A DNA stretch of 64,000 nt from Flavobacterium sinopsychrotolerans. Lineage in GTDB: Bacteria > Bacteroidota > Bacteroidia > Flavobacteriales > Flavobacteriaceae. Positions 35,064 through 43,445 of this stretch are shown piece after piece. Below the pieces are notes generated by a model that saw nothing but the letters and a program-made list of their open reading frames with translations, was not told the DNA's origin and made no database searches. Where the stretch lies: contig NZ_FODN01000002.1 of the NCBI RefSeq assembly GCF_900110375.1, forward strand, positions 1 to 64,000, read 5' to 3'. Every line of letters starts with the position of its first letter. Within the stretch, counting starts at the first letter, position 1. The position numbers and the translations under genes are program-made.

Positions 35064-37445
35064 TTAAAATTTAAAGTTATAACTCACTGCCGGAACTACA
35101 CCAAAAATCGAAGTTTTTACAGCTTCATTGCTTCCGGTATCTGTATTTTGTCTGAAATTGATAGAAGCCGCATTTTTCCGATTGTACAAATTGTAAATAC
35201 TGAAAACCCATTCGCCTTTCCACTGGCGGTCTTTGTTGCTTTTTGGAGTTAATGTTGCGGCGATATCTAAGTGATGGTAAGCCGGAAGACGATTTTCATT
35301 TCTCAATCCATAACTGGGAACATTGATTCCTAAGTAGTCATATTGTCCAACAGGATACGTCACCGGTTGTCCCGTTTGCAGGGCAAAATTAGCTCCGAAA
35401 GACCATTTTTCGTTCAAATTATAGGATGTGGTTATCGCAACATTATGTAATTTATCATAAACGGAATTGTACCATTGACCGTTGTTGATTCCCGTTTCTA
35501 CTGATGTTCTTCCTGGAGTTTGTTGCTCAGATTTTGATAAGGTATACGAAATCCAGCCGTTAAATTTTCCTTCGTTTTTTCGGAACATGATTTCTAAACC
35601 GTACGATCTTAATTGCCCGTTCAGGATTACTTGTTCAATGGCTTTATTGGCAATCAAATCAGCGCCGTCAATATAATCCAACCGGTTTTGCACTTCTTTG
35701 TAATAGGTTTCTACTTCAAGAGAATACATGTCGTCGTTGAAGTTTTTAAAGTAACCCAAAGCCACCTGATCCGCAATTTGTGGTTTTATAAAACTATCAC
35801 TTGGCGTCCAAACATCTAACGGAGTAGGCGATGAGGTATTCGAAATCAATTGTAAATACTGTACCATTCTATTATAACTCGCTTTTACAGATTGGTCGTC
35901 ATTGATTTGGTAGGCCACAGAAAAACGCGGCTCCAAATAATTATAGCTTTGCATAACTTTATTTCTTTCGTAAAATTTAGTGCCAATTGTAGTTGCTTTT
36001 TCATAAATCTGTAACTCGGAATTGAATGTTACAGGATTATTGTCGGCATAAATATTCACGGTAGATTGTCCTAAACGGTAAAACATACTGTAACGAAGTC
36101 CGTAAGAAAATGCTATTCTATTGGAAATTTCATGATCAGCATTGATGTAAAGTGCAGGTTCGAAAGCATATTTTTTATCCAATTGAGCAAAATTTATTCC
36201 GGAGTTTTCATCAGATGGTTTGATGGTTCCCGGATTGAATTCGTAATAAATTCCGTTTACACCGTAATTCAATTTGAATTTATCCGAAATATAATTCTTG
36301 AAATCGTATTTGATATTATAGTTTCTAATGCCGGAATCCCATTGGAAACCTACAAAATCCAAATCTAAACCGTAATAATAATCGCTGTAAATTAAAGATA
36401 AATTAGAAAATAGCTTTTCAGAGAACAGGTGATTCCAACGCAAGTTTAAAGTGGCATTTCCATAGATATTGGTAAAACTTTTGTTCAGACTGAAAACATC
36501 GCGACCAAAATAACCCGATAAATAAAGACTGTTATTAGTATTTAATTTATAACTGAGTTTCATATTTAAATCATAGAAATAAGCCGAGTTGTCTTTTTGT
36601 TCTTCGGAAAGCTTCAGAAATAAATGTGCATACGAACTTCTACCGCCAATAAGGAACGAACCTTTGTCTTTTACCAATGGTCCTTCGGCCAAAATACGGC
36701 TGGAAATCAATCCGATTCCTCCATTGACATGAAATCCTTTGCTGTTGCCGTCTTTTTGATAAATATCCAAAACAGAAGAGGCTCTTCCGCCGTAGCGAGC
36801 CGGAATTCCCCCTTTATATAATTTTAAATCTTTTATAGCATCTGGATTAAAAACAGAGAAAAATCCAAAAACATGTGATGAATTAAAGATAGTTGCTTCG
36901 TCTAATAAAATTAAATTCTGGTCGGCTCCACCACCACGAACATTAAAACCGGAAGCGCCTTCGCCAGCATTTGTAACTCCGGGAAGTAACAAAATAGATT
37001 TTAAAACATCGACTTCACCCAGCACAACTGGCATTTTTTTGATAGCCGAAATGGAGAGTTTATTAACGCTCATTTCTGGTTTTTTGATGTCAATTTTTGT
37101 TTTATTATCAGTAATAATTACTTCTTGTAAAGCGGTTTCATTACTGAATAAATTAAAATTGTTTTTTATATTTTGGTTGAGAGATATCGATTCGGAAATG
37201 GTCAGATAACCCAAATAACTTATTTGAATGGTATAATTTCCTTTTGGTATCGTAATGGAGTAAAATCCATATTCATTGGTGGTTACGCCAGTTTTTAACT
37301 CTGGAATCACGACGTTGACACCTATTAAAGTTTCATTGCTGTTGGCGTCAATAATAGTTCCGCTTAGTGTAAATTTTTCTTGTCCGAAAGACGAGAGCGT
37401 GGACAGTAATACAACTAAAAAGGTAATAATTTTCTTTGGAGTCAT
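35064..37445 (-). CDS. TonB-dependent receptor with carboxypeptidase-regulatory-like domain
   Basis: The 793-residue outer-membrane protein has a signal peptide (MTPKKIITFLVVLLSTLSSFGQ). An Ig-like domain follows (LSGTIIDANSNETLIGVNVVIPEL, about 27-110). The plug domain includes LPGVTNAGEGASGFNVRGGGADQNLILLDEATIFNSSHVFGFFSVFNPDAIKDLKLYKG. The beta-barrel ends in FGVVPAVSYNFKF. It likely imports a ligand together with the DUF4249 lipoprotein encoded directly downstream. No regulator is adjacent. Confidence 0.92.
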   Translation of the reverse strand: MTPKKIITFLVVLLSTLSSFGQEKFTLSGTIIDANSNETLIGVNVVIPELKTGVTTNEYGFYSITIPKGNYTIQISYLGYLTISESISLNQNIKNNFNLFSNETALQEVIITDNKTKIDIKKPEMSVNKLSISAIKKMPVVLGEVDVLKSILLLPGVTNAGEGASGFNVRGGGADQNLILLDEATIFNSSHVFGFFSVFNPDAIKDLKLYKGGIPARYGGRASSVLDIYQKDGNSKGFHVNGGIGLISSRILAEGPLVKDKGSFLIGGRSSYAHLFLKLSEEQKDNSAYFYDLNMKLSYKLNTNNSLYLSGYFGRDVFSLNKSFTNIYGNATLNLRWNHLFSEKLFSNLSLIYSDYYYGLDLDFVGFQWDSGIRNYNIKYDFKNYISDKFKLNYGVNGIYYEFNPGTIKPSDENSGINFAQLDKKYAFEPALYINADHEISNRIAFSYGLRYSMFYRLGQSTVNIYADNNPVTFNSELQIYEKATTIGTKFYERNKVMQSYNYLEPRFSVAYQINDDQSVKASYNRMVQYLQLISNTSSPTPLDVWTPSDSFIKPQIADQVALGYFKNFNDDMYSLEVETYYKEVQNRLDYIDGADLIANKAIEQVILNGQLRSYGLEIMFRKNEGKFNGWISYTLSKSEQQTPGRTSVETGINNGQWYNSVYDKLHNVAITTSYNLNEKWSFGANFALQTGQPVTYPVGQYDYLGINVPSYGLRNENRLPAYHHLDIAATLTPKSNKDRQWKGEWVFSIYNLYNRKNAASINFRQNTDTGSNEAVKTSIFGVVPAVSYNFKF

Positions 37446-37534
37446 TGTTTATATTTTATCGAAATGAAAAAACGCAAAGTACACTAAATTGAATAGCAAT
37501 TGTCATATAACAACTGTTAAGGTATTGCTAATAT

Positions 37535-37562
37535 AAAAAAAAGACAACCGTTTCGGGTTGCC
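37535..37562 (-). terminator. Rho-independent terminator after icd
   Basis: GACAACC (37543-37549) pairs with GGTTGCC (37556-37562), with one G-U pair in the RNA. Eight or more U follow on the minus strand (A run from 37535). Confidence 0.8.
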
Positions 37563-37587
37563 TTTTGAATATAATGTAGAAAAAGAA

Positions 37588-38811
37588 TTAAGCTAGTTTA
37601 GCATCTAGATTTTCTTTTATTGCTGCCAAGAAAGCTTCGGTAGTCAAGTAATCCGCTGCAGTTAAACCTTCTGGTTTTACTAACATCGCTAAATCTTTAG
37701 TCATTTTCCCGCTTTCAACAGTATCAATACATACTTGTTCTAGAGCATGACAAAAATTAATTAATGCTTGGTTTTCGTCAAGTTTACCTCTGTGTTCCAA
37801 TCCTCTTGTCCATGCAAAAATAGAGGCAATTGGGTTGGTTGAAGTTGCTTTTCCTTGTTGGTGTTGTCTGTAGTGACGTGTAACTGTTCCGTGAGCCGCT
37901 TCCGCTTCTAGCGTTTTTCCATCAGGAGTTACCAATACTGAAGTCATTAAACCTAATGAACCAAAACCTTGTGCAACAGTGTCTGATTGAACATCGCCAT
38001 CGTAGTTTTTACAAGCCCAAACAAAACCACCGCTCCATTTCATTGCAGAAGCAACCATGTCATCGATTAATCGGTGTTCGTAAACGATACCTGCTTCAAC
38101 AAATTGAGCTTTGTAAGTAGATTGATATACTTCTTCAAAAATATCTTTGAAACGTCCGTCATAGGCTTTCAAAATAGTATTTTTTGTAGAAAGATACAAA
38201 GGCCATTTTTTTGTCAAAGCCATTTGGAATGATGAATGTGCAAAACCGTAAATACTTTCGTCAGTATTGTACATTGCCATTGCAACTCCGTCTCCTTTAT
38301 AGTCGTATACTTCCCAAGTTTGAGTTTCTCCTTCTTCAGGTACAAAAGTCATGGTTAGTTTTCCTTTTCCTTTGATGACAGTATCCGTTGCTTTGTATTG
38401 ATCTCCAAAAGCATGACGACCAATAACGATAGGCTGAGTCCATCCGGGAACTAAACGAGGTACATTTTTCATGATAATTGGTTCACGGAAAACGGTTCCA
38501 CCTACAATATTACGGATTGTTCCGTTTGGAGATTTCCACATTTTTTTTAAACCAAATTCTTTAACGCGGTCTTCATCTGGAGTTATAGTAGCACATTTAA
38601 TACCAACATTGTATTTTTTTATTGCTTCAGCAGAGTCAATAGTGATTTGGTCATTGCTTGCATCTCTGCTTTCCATTCCTAAATCATAATATTTAATATC
38701 TAAATCTAAATAAGGCAGAATTAATTTTTCTTTAATAAAGGACCAAATAATTCGTGTCATTTCATCGCCATCCAATTCAACCACTGGATTGGCTACTTTA
38801 ATTTTTGTCAT
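37588..38811 (-). CDS. icd: Isocitrate dehydrogenase (NADP+), eukaryotic-type
   Basis: This 407-residue TCA-cycle enzyme converts isocitrate to 2-oxoglutarate with NADPH formation. [16 protein letters not shown] opens the dimeric NADP type found in eukaryotes and Bacteroidetes. [19 protein letters not shown] holds the substrate-binding Ser, Asn and Arg. [29 protein letters not shown] gives the metal-binding Asp residues and [16 protein letters not shown] the NADP site. The frame extends to 38895, but the family start is MTKIKV at 38811 and a TACCTTTG element sits at 38853-38860. Confidence 0.95.
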   Translation of the reverse strand: MTKIKVANPVVELDGDEMTRIIWSFIKEKLILPYLDLDIKYYDLGMESRDASNDQITIDSAEAIKKYNVGIKCATITPDEDRVKEFGLKKMWKSPNGTIRNIVGGTVFREPIIMKNVPRLVPGWTQPIVIGRHAFGDQYKATDTVIKGKGKLTMTFVPEEGETQTWEVYDYKGDGVAMAMYNTDESIYGFAHSSFQMALTKKWPLYLSTKNTILKAYDGRFKDIFEEVYQSTYKAQFVEAGIVYEHRLIDDMVASAMKWSGGFVWACKNYDGDVQSDTVAQGFGSLGLMTSVLVTPDGKTLEAEAAHGTVTRHYRQHQQGKATSTNPIASIFAWTRGLEHRGKLDENQALINFCHALEQVCIDTVESGKMTKDLAMLVKPEGLTAADYLTTEAFLAAIKENLDAKLA

Positions 38812-38852
38812 AGTGTATGGATATATGTAATTCTTATTTTTAAACCTAGCTA

Positions 38853-38860
38853 CAAAGGTA
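38853..38860 (-). promoter_or_regulatory. Putative -7 element TACCTTTG for icd
   Basis: Perfect TAnnTTTG on the minus strand, 42 bases before the ATG at 38811 and inside the over-long frame, so it supports the shorter gene. Confidence 0.55.
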
Positions 38861-39061
38861 ATAAAACGATATCGTAAAAGAAAATGCGTTTTCATTAAGT
38901 TTTTAGTAGGATAAATTGAATTATTAAATTATTGTTTTTGCTTGTTCAAATTGAGAATATGAAAATGATATTCCTTATAAATTATCAAATAGAAAGCGCT
39001 TGAAATGCTTTTAATTCCTATAAATTTTAAAGAATAATATTAAATCCCTTGGTTTTGAACC

Positions 39062-39088
39062 AAAAAAAAGTCCCAACACTGTTGGGAC
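39062..39088 (-). terminator. Rho-independent terminator after rplS
   Basis: GTCCCAAC (39070-39077) pairs perfectly with GTTGGGAC (39081-39088) around a three-base loop. Eight U follow on the minus strand. Confidence 0.92.
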
Positions 39089-39111
39089 CTTTATAGTAAA
39101 GAGATATTTGA

Positions 39112-39462
39112 CTATCTTCTTTTGTCTTTAATCTTAGCTTTTTTACCAGTAAGTTCTCTGAAGTAGAAAATTCTAGCTCTACGAACTGCACCTTTTTTGT
39201 TGATTTCAATTTTTTGTAAAGCTGGCAAGTTTACTGGGAAGATACGCTCTACTCCAATAGCACCTGACATTTTACGAATTGTGAAAGTTTCTGTATTAGC
39301 AGAACCTCTTCTTTGGATAACAACTCCTTTGAAAAACTGTGTTCTAGTTTTTTCACCCTCTCTAATTTCGTAGTAAACGGTGATAGTATCTCCAGCTGCA
39401 AAAACTGGGAATTCTTTTCTTGTTACGAATTCGTCTTGAACGAATTTCATTAAATCTGCCAT
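39112..39462 (-). CDS. rplS: 50S ribosomal protein L19
   Basis: The 116-residue protein sits at the 30S-50S interface. GDTITVYYEIREGEKTRTQFFKGVVIQRRGSANTETFTIRKMSGAIGVERIFPVNLPALQKIEI is the L19 core, and KKGAVRRARIFYFRELTGKKAKI is its basic C-terminal part. It lies downstream of trmD as in many bacteria, but has its own promoter element (39535-39542) and a hairpin leader (39486-39527). Confidence 0.97.
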   Translation of the reverse strand: MADLMKFVQDEFVTRKEFPVFAAGDTITVYYEIREGEKTRTQFFKGVVIQRRGSANTETFTIRKMSGAIGVERIFPVNLPALQKIEINKKGAVRRARIFYFRELTGKKAKIKDKRR

Positions 39463-39485
39463 GATATTTTTTAATTATGGGTTGT

Positions 39486-39527
39486 ATTAAATCAACATTC
39501 ACGGATCTCGCCAGAGGTTGAACTAAT
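39486..39527 (-). promoter_or_regulatory. Hairpin in the rplS leader, possible L19 autoregulatory structure
   Basis: On the minus strand ATTAGTTCAAC (39517-39527) pairs with GTTGATTTAAT (39486-39496) at 9 of 11 positions, with a 20-base loop. It lies between the rplS promoter element and the ATG. Ribosomal protein genes are often controlled by their own product binding such leaders; that this one does so is inference. Confidence 0.4.
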
Positions 39528-39534
39528 GTGGGCG

Positions 39535-39542
39535 CAAAAGTA
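39535..39542 (-). promoter_or_regulatory. Putative -7 element TACTTTTG for rplS
   Basis: Perfect TAnnTTTG on the minus strand, 72 bases before the ATG, which leaves room for the hairpin leader at 39486-39527. Confidence 0.5.
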
Positions 39543-39574
39543 AATAAAAAAGTTTAAATTTTAAAGTATTTCTT

Positions 39575-39619
39575 GTTTAAAGTTTAGAAGTTCTTGAATA
39601 CCAACTTTAAACTTTAAAC
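39575..39619 (-). repeat. Long AT-rich hairpin between trmD and rplS
   Basis: GTTTAAAGTTTA (39575-39586) pairs perfectly with TAAACTTTAAAC (39608-39619). After one bulged base the stem goes on with AAGTT (39588-39592) and AACTT (39603-39607), about 17 pairs in all. It starts seven bases after the trmD stop. No U run follows on the minus strand, so it is a poor classical terminator and may instead be an mRNA end or processing element. Confidence 0.55.
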
Positions 39620-39625
39620 AAATTT

Positions 39626-40303
39626 TTAATCTTCTAGCAAATCCGGTCGTCTGTTCTTTGTGTGTTCGTATGCCATATCCTCGCGCCATTTGTCAATTTT
39701 GGCAAAATTCCCGCTGGTCAAAACCTCCGGAACTTTCCATCCGTTGTAATCCGCCGGGCGTGTGTATATAGGTCCTGATAATAATCCATCCTGAAAACTA
39801 TCCGTCAATGCTGAGGTTTCGTCACTCAAAACGCCAGGAATCAATCGGATCAATGCATCTGATAATACCAAAGCTCCTAATTCGCCGCCACTCAATACAT
39901 AATCACCAATTGATATTTCTTTGGTAATAAAATGATCGCGTACGCGTTGATCTACCCCTTTATAATGTCCGCAAAGGATAATGATATTCTCATACATCGA
40001 CATCGTGTTCGCCATTTTCTGGTTTAGGGTTTCCCCATCCGGCGACATATAAATGATTTCGTCGTAGGTTCTTTCGCTTTTCAAATGCGTAATACAAGCA
40101 TCAATAGGTTGTACCGTCATCACCATTCCGGCACCACCGCCATAGGGATAATCATCCACGCTTTTCTGTCTGTTGGTCGTATAGTCCCGCAGATTATGAA
40201 AATGAACTTCCACCAATCCTTTGTCAATAGCACGTTTCATAATCGAAGCCTCAAACGGACTTCGCAATAATTCTGGGAGAACGGTAACAATATCGATGCG
40301 CAT
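39626..40303 (-). CDS. trmD: tRNA (guanine(37)-N(1))-methyltransferase
   Basis: The 225-residue SPOUT-fold enzyme methylates G37 next to the anticodon. Motifs in order: [63 protein letters not shown] and [31 protein letters not shown] (the trefoil-knot S-adenosylmethionine site). [20 protein letters not shown] and the C-terminal R-RPDLL complete the family pattern. A TACCTTTG promoter element lies at 40330-40337. Confidence 0.96.
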   Translation of the reverse strand: MRIDIVTVLPELLRSPFEASIMKRAIDKGLVEVHFHNLRDYTTNRQKSVDDYPYGGGAGMVMTVQPIDACITHLKSERTYDEIIYMSPDGETLNQKMANTMSMYENIIILCGHYKGVDQRVRDHFITKEISIGDYVLSGGELGALVLSDALIRLIPGVLSDETSALTDSFQDGLLSGPIYTRPADYNGWKVPEVLTSGNFAKIDKWREDMAYEHTKNRRPDLLED

Positions 40304-40329
40304 AATTTTAAATCTTAGTTTGAAAGTTG

Positions 40330-40337
40330 CAAAGGTA
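40330..40337 (-). promoter_or_regulatory. Putative -7 element TACCTTTG for trmD
   Basis: Perfect TAnnTTTG on the minus strand, 27 bases before the trmD ATG. Confidence 0.55.
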
Positions 40338-40396
40338 CAAAGATGGCAAGGTTTTCAAATAACCAAATAACCAAATCAACGATTAAACTTTTCTTT

Positions 40397-40478
40397 AGGA
40401 GCTATTTCCAGCTTTACACGCTATCTTTTCTTGCTTAAAGAAAGCAAGAAAAGGATGTTGTTTCAATCTGGGCTAGGG
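40397..40478 (+). repeat. Dispersed palindromic repeat, copy 2 (short-hairpin core)
   Basis: Begins AGGAGCTATTTCCAGCT (40397-40413) and ends AATCTGGGCTAGGG, matching the ends of the minus-strand copy at 34054-34198. The core is a perfect 12-base hairpin: CTTTTCTTGCTT (40425-40436) with AAGCAAGAAAAG (40442-40453). It lies in the region between trmD and the lipocalin gene. The rest of that region (40479-40650) has only a CATAGCA/TGCTATG inverted repeat around 40532-40560. Confidence 0.65.
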
Positions 40479-40650
40479 TTTAGTTGAATTAGAATATTTT
40501 CGTTATTATAAAGACTTAGGGAGCATAGCACCACAAACAAAAGCTGCTATGACTAATGTAGAGATTTGTATTGTTTTAGTAAATCTTAAAGTATTCTAAA
40601 TTGTATTGATTTACAATTTTTTATTTCTGAATTTTGATATTCAATGAAAG

Positions 40651-41190
40651 ATGATGAAAAATAAAATTCGAGTTTTAGGAAGTCTAACACTGCTCTCTGC
40701 AAGTCTGTTGGTTATGAATTCCTGCAGCTCTATACCTAAGGGCGCTGTGGTAATTCAAGATTTTGATCAAGATAAATACTTAGGCAACTGGTACGAAATT
40801 GCACGGCTGGATTTTATTTTCGAAAAAAACTTGAACAATACAACCGCTGAATATTCATTAAACGAGGATGGAACGATTAAGGTGGTAAATCGAGGGTATA
40901 ATTACATAAAGAACAAAGATGTAGCATCTACAGGCAAAGTGAAGCTTGCAGGTGATTCAAAGGAAGGGAAATTAAAAGTTTCTTTTTTTGGACCATTTTA
41001 TTCGGGATATAACATTATTGGACTTGATTCAGACTATAAATATGCTTTGGTTGCAGGTAAAAGTCTGAAATATCTGTGGTTGCTTTCACGGGATAAAACA
41101 ATGCCACAAGAGGTAAAAGAAGCATATTTAAAAACGGCGAAAGATCTTGGTTACAAGACTTCCGAACTTATTTGGGTAAAACACAATTAG
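40651..41190 (+). CDS. Lipocalin family lipoprotein (Blc-like)
   Basis: The 179-residue protein has a lipoprotein signal (LGSLTLLSASLLVMNSC, Cys at 25). A bacterial lipocalin barrel follows: DKYLGNWYEIARLDFIFEKNLNNTTAEYSL (the GxWYE signature, about 45-50), VKLAGDSKEGKLKVSFFGPFYSGYNIIGLD and YKYALVAGKSLKYLWLLSRDKTMP. Blc-type lipocalins sit on the outer membrane and bind fatty acids or lysophospholipids during stress. Two adjacent Met codons could start it (40651 or 40654). Confidence 0.9.
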   Translation: MMKNKIRVLGSLTLLSASLLVMNSCSSIPKGAVVIQDFDQDKYLGNWYEIARLDFIFEKNLNNTTAEYSLNEDGTIKVVNRGYNYIKNKDVASTGKVKLAGDSKEGKLKVSFFGPFYSGYNIIGLDSDYKYALVAGKSLKYLWLLSRDKTMPQEVKEAYLKTAKDLGYKTSELIWVKHN

Positions 41191-41320
41191 TTTTTACAAA
41201 TAGAAGAGGGAATTATTTACAGTCTTTTTTGCTAAAATGGCTCAGTACAATCACTAAAAAATGGTCTTCAATTAACTGAATCCATTTAATGAGAATTTTC
41301 AAATTGTCTAATTTAATTCG

Positions 41321-41328
41321 TAAATTTG
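41321..41328 (+). promoter_or_regulatory. Putative -7 element TAAATTTG for the cyclophilin-FKBP gene
   Basis: Perfect TAnnTTTG, 23 bases before the ATG at 41352. Confidence 0.55.
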
Positions 41329-41351
41329 CGCTTTAACAAAAATTAAAAAAA

Positions 41352-42284
41352 ATGGAAAACGGAATATATGCTAAATTCAACACCACTAAAGGTGCTATTT
41401 TAGTAAAACTTACACACGACTTGACTCCGGGCACAGTTGGGAACTTTGTAGGATTGGCAGAAGGAAACTTAGAAAATAAAGTAAAACTACAAGGGGTTAA
41501 ATTTTATGACGGATTAAAATTTCACAGAGTAATTCCTGATTTCATGATTCAAGGGGGTTGTCCACAAGGAACTGGAACTGGAGATCCAGGGTATAAATTT
41601 GATGATGAATTTCACCCAAGTTTAAAACACAACCGTCCGGGAGTTTTGGCTATGGCCAATTCTGGACCAGGAACAAACGGTTCTCAATTCTACATTACCC
41701 ATATCCCAACAGAATGGTTGGATAATAAACATACTGTTTTTGGTCATGTTGTAGAAGGTCAGGATGTTGTAGATGCTGTTGAGCAAGGAGATATTTTAGA
41801 GTCTTTAGAAATTATCAGAGAAGGTGAAGAAGCTAAAAATTGGAATGCAATAGAAGCTTTTATTACTTTCAAGGGATCTCGTAACAAACGCGATGCAGCT
41901 TTAAAAGCAGAAGCAGAAGCTGAAATGGAAAAATTAGCGGCTGGTTTCGAAAAAACAGAAAGCGGTTTGCGTTACCAATTCATTCAAAGAGGTGAGGGTA
42001 AAAAAGCAGAAAGCGGAAAAACGGTTGCTGTTCATTATGAAGGTTCACTAGAGAATGGGAAAGTTTTTGATTCTTCTTATCCAAGAAAAAAACCAATTGA
42101 ATTCAGATTGGGTCAAGGTCAGGTTATTGAAGGATGGGACGAAGGAATTGCCTTGTTGCGAGTAGGTGACAAAGCACGTTTCGTTATTCCTTCTCATTTA
42201 GGTTATGGATCCCGCGGTGCTGGAGGAGCAATTCCACCAAATGCCACTTTGATTTTTGACGTTGAATTAATGGAAGTAAAATAG
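41352..42284 (+). CDS. Dual-family peptidyl-prolyl isomerase: cyclophilin-FKBP fusion
   Basis: The 310-residue protein joins two unrelated prolyl isomerases. Residues 1 to about 165 are a cyclophilin: VKFYDGLKFHRVIPDFMIQGGCPQGTGTGDPGYKFDDEF with the catalytic Arg in FHRV, LAMANSGPGTNGSQFYIT and HTVFGHVVEGQDVV. A charged helical linker (about 185-205, AALKAEAEAEMEKLA) leads to an FKBP domain (about 205-310): VAVHYEGSLENGKVFDSSY, GQGQVIEGWDEGIALLRVGDKARFVIPSHLGYG, GAIPPNATLIFDVELMEV. No signal peptide is seen, so it is cytoplasmic. Such fusions are known in a few microbes, including flavobacteria. Confidence 0.95.
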   Translation: MENGIYAKFNTTKGAILVKLTHDLTPGTVGNFVGLAEGNLENKVKLQGVKFYDGLKFHRVIPDFMIQGGCPQGTGTGDPGYKFDDEFHPSLKHNRPGVLAMANSGPGTNGSQFYITHIPTEWLDNKHTVFGHVVEGQDVVDAVEQGDILESLEIIREGEEAKNWNAIEAFITFKGSRNKRDAALKAEAEAEMEKLAAGFEKTESGLRYQFIQRGEGKKAESGKTVAVHYEGSLENGKVFDSSYPRKKPIEFRLGQGQVIEGWDEGIALLRVGDKARFVIPSHLGYGSRGAGGAIPPNATLIFDVELMEVK

Positions 42285-42316
42285 TTTAAACTATTCACAG
42301 TCCTTATAAAATTAAG

Positions 42317-42347
42317 AAATCCCAAAACGTGAGTTTTGGGATTTTTT
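42317..42347 (+). terminator. Rho-independent terminator after the cyclophilin-FKBP gene
   Basis: AAATCCCAAAAC (42317-42328) pairs with GTTTTGGGATTT (42333-42344) around a four-base loop, with a T run. Confidence 0.92.
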
Positions 42348-42397
42348 GTGGATTAAATTAAAGCTGTAGCCATTTGAAAATTCAATGTGCTGCTTAT

Positions 42398-43276
42398 TTA
42401 TGAATTTAAAAATTCAACCAAATCTTTGTTTAATTTATCTTTTTCAATGTAAAATAACCCGTGTGGTGCTCCTTCATAGACGATGAATTTATTATCCGGA
42501 ATTAATTTTGTCGCTATCTCAGAAGTAATTTCAATAGGGACTGTTTTGTCTTCATCCCCATGAATAATTAATGTAGGAACATTTACGGATGCCATTTCAC
42601 GACGAAAATCGGTTGTTGAAAATGATATGGCACATTCTAAAGTAGCACGTGGTGAAGCAAAAGAGCACAACATTCTATAATAATCCAATAAAGGAGTACT
42701 GATTGGTTTACTGATAAAGCTCACCCCAAAAAACGTTTTTCCAAAATTATCCAGAAAACCAATTCGGTCGGCTTTAATTTGTTCCGCCATCCCGTCGTAT
42801 TTTTCTTGTGGAACACCATTTGGATTCGAATCGGTTTGCAGTTGAAAAGGGGTTACTGAAGAGATAAGTACCGCTTTTGAAACTCCTTTTCCGCCATGTC
42901 GACTGAAATAGCGTACCACTTCTCCACCGCCCATTGAAAATCCAACAAGTGTAGCTTCTGTTAAATCCAATTGCTCAATAATGGCCTTTAAATCGTCAGC
43001 CAAAGTGTCATAATCATACCCATTCCAAGGTTGTGAAGATTTCCCAAAACCACGACGGTCATACGCAATAACTCTAAAATTATTTTGAACTAAAGTATCA
43101 ATTTGGTATTCCCACATTTCATTAGATAAAGGCCAACCATGAATAAGAATTACAGGTTTTCCTTGACCATAATCTTTCACATATAATTTTACATTTGGCG
43201 CTGTCTCAATATACATGTCTATGCCAGTATTATCTTCTTTTCTCGATTCGATGTTGTTTATTTGACTCATTTCCAT
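42398..43276 (-). CDS. Alpha/beta hydrolase, non-heme haloperoxidase/arylesterase type
   Basis: The 292-residue protein has VILIHGWPLSNEMWEYQ (oxyanion loop), VIAYDRRGFGKSSQPWNGYDYD, LVGFSMGGGEVVRYFSRHG (nucleophilic Ser in GFSMGG, about 118), IIHGDEDKTVPIE (Asp) and YEGAPHGLFY (His). This is the cofactor-free chloroperoxidase/esterase branch; these enzymes hydrolyse esters and can make peracids as a side activity. The first about 20 residues are not conserved core, and translation may begin at the Met of MYIETAPNVKLYV instead. Confidence 0.83.
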   Translation of the reverse strand: MEMSQINNIESRKEDNTGIDMYIETAPNVKLYVKDYGQGKPVILIHGWPLSNEMWEYQIDTLVQNNFRVIAYDRRGFGKSSQPWNGYDYDTLADDLKAIIEQLDLTEATLVGFSMGGGEVVRYFSRHGGKGVSKAVLISSVTPFQLQTDSNPNGVPQEKYDGMAEQIKADRIGFLDNFGKTFFGVSFISKPISTPLLDYYRMLCSFASPRATLECAISFSTTDFRREMASVNVPTLIIHGDEDKTVPIEITSEIATKLIPDNKFIVYEGAPHGLFYIEKDKLNKDLVEFLNS

Positions 43277-43445
43277 AATAGTTACTATTTACCAGATGAA
43301 TTTAGTATTCATCTTTTGTAAATTTAGAGGGATTTGATAAAAAGAGTATTACAAAATTCGTTTAAATAGTTATAACTTTTTTTGTTTTTTAAAGAAATGC
43401 GAAAGTATTCTGCTGGGAATCAGGGTTGTTTTTGTGTAATTGAAT

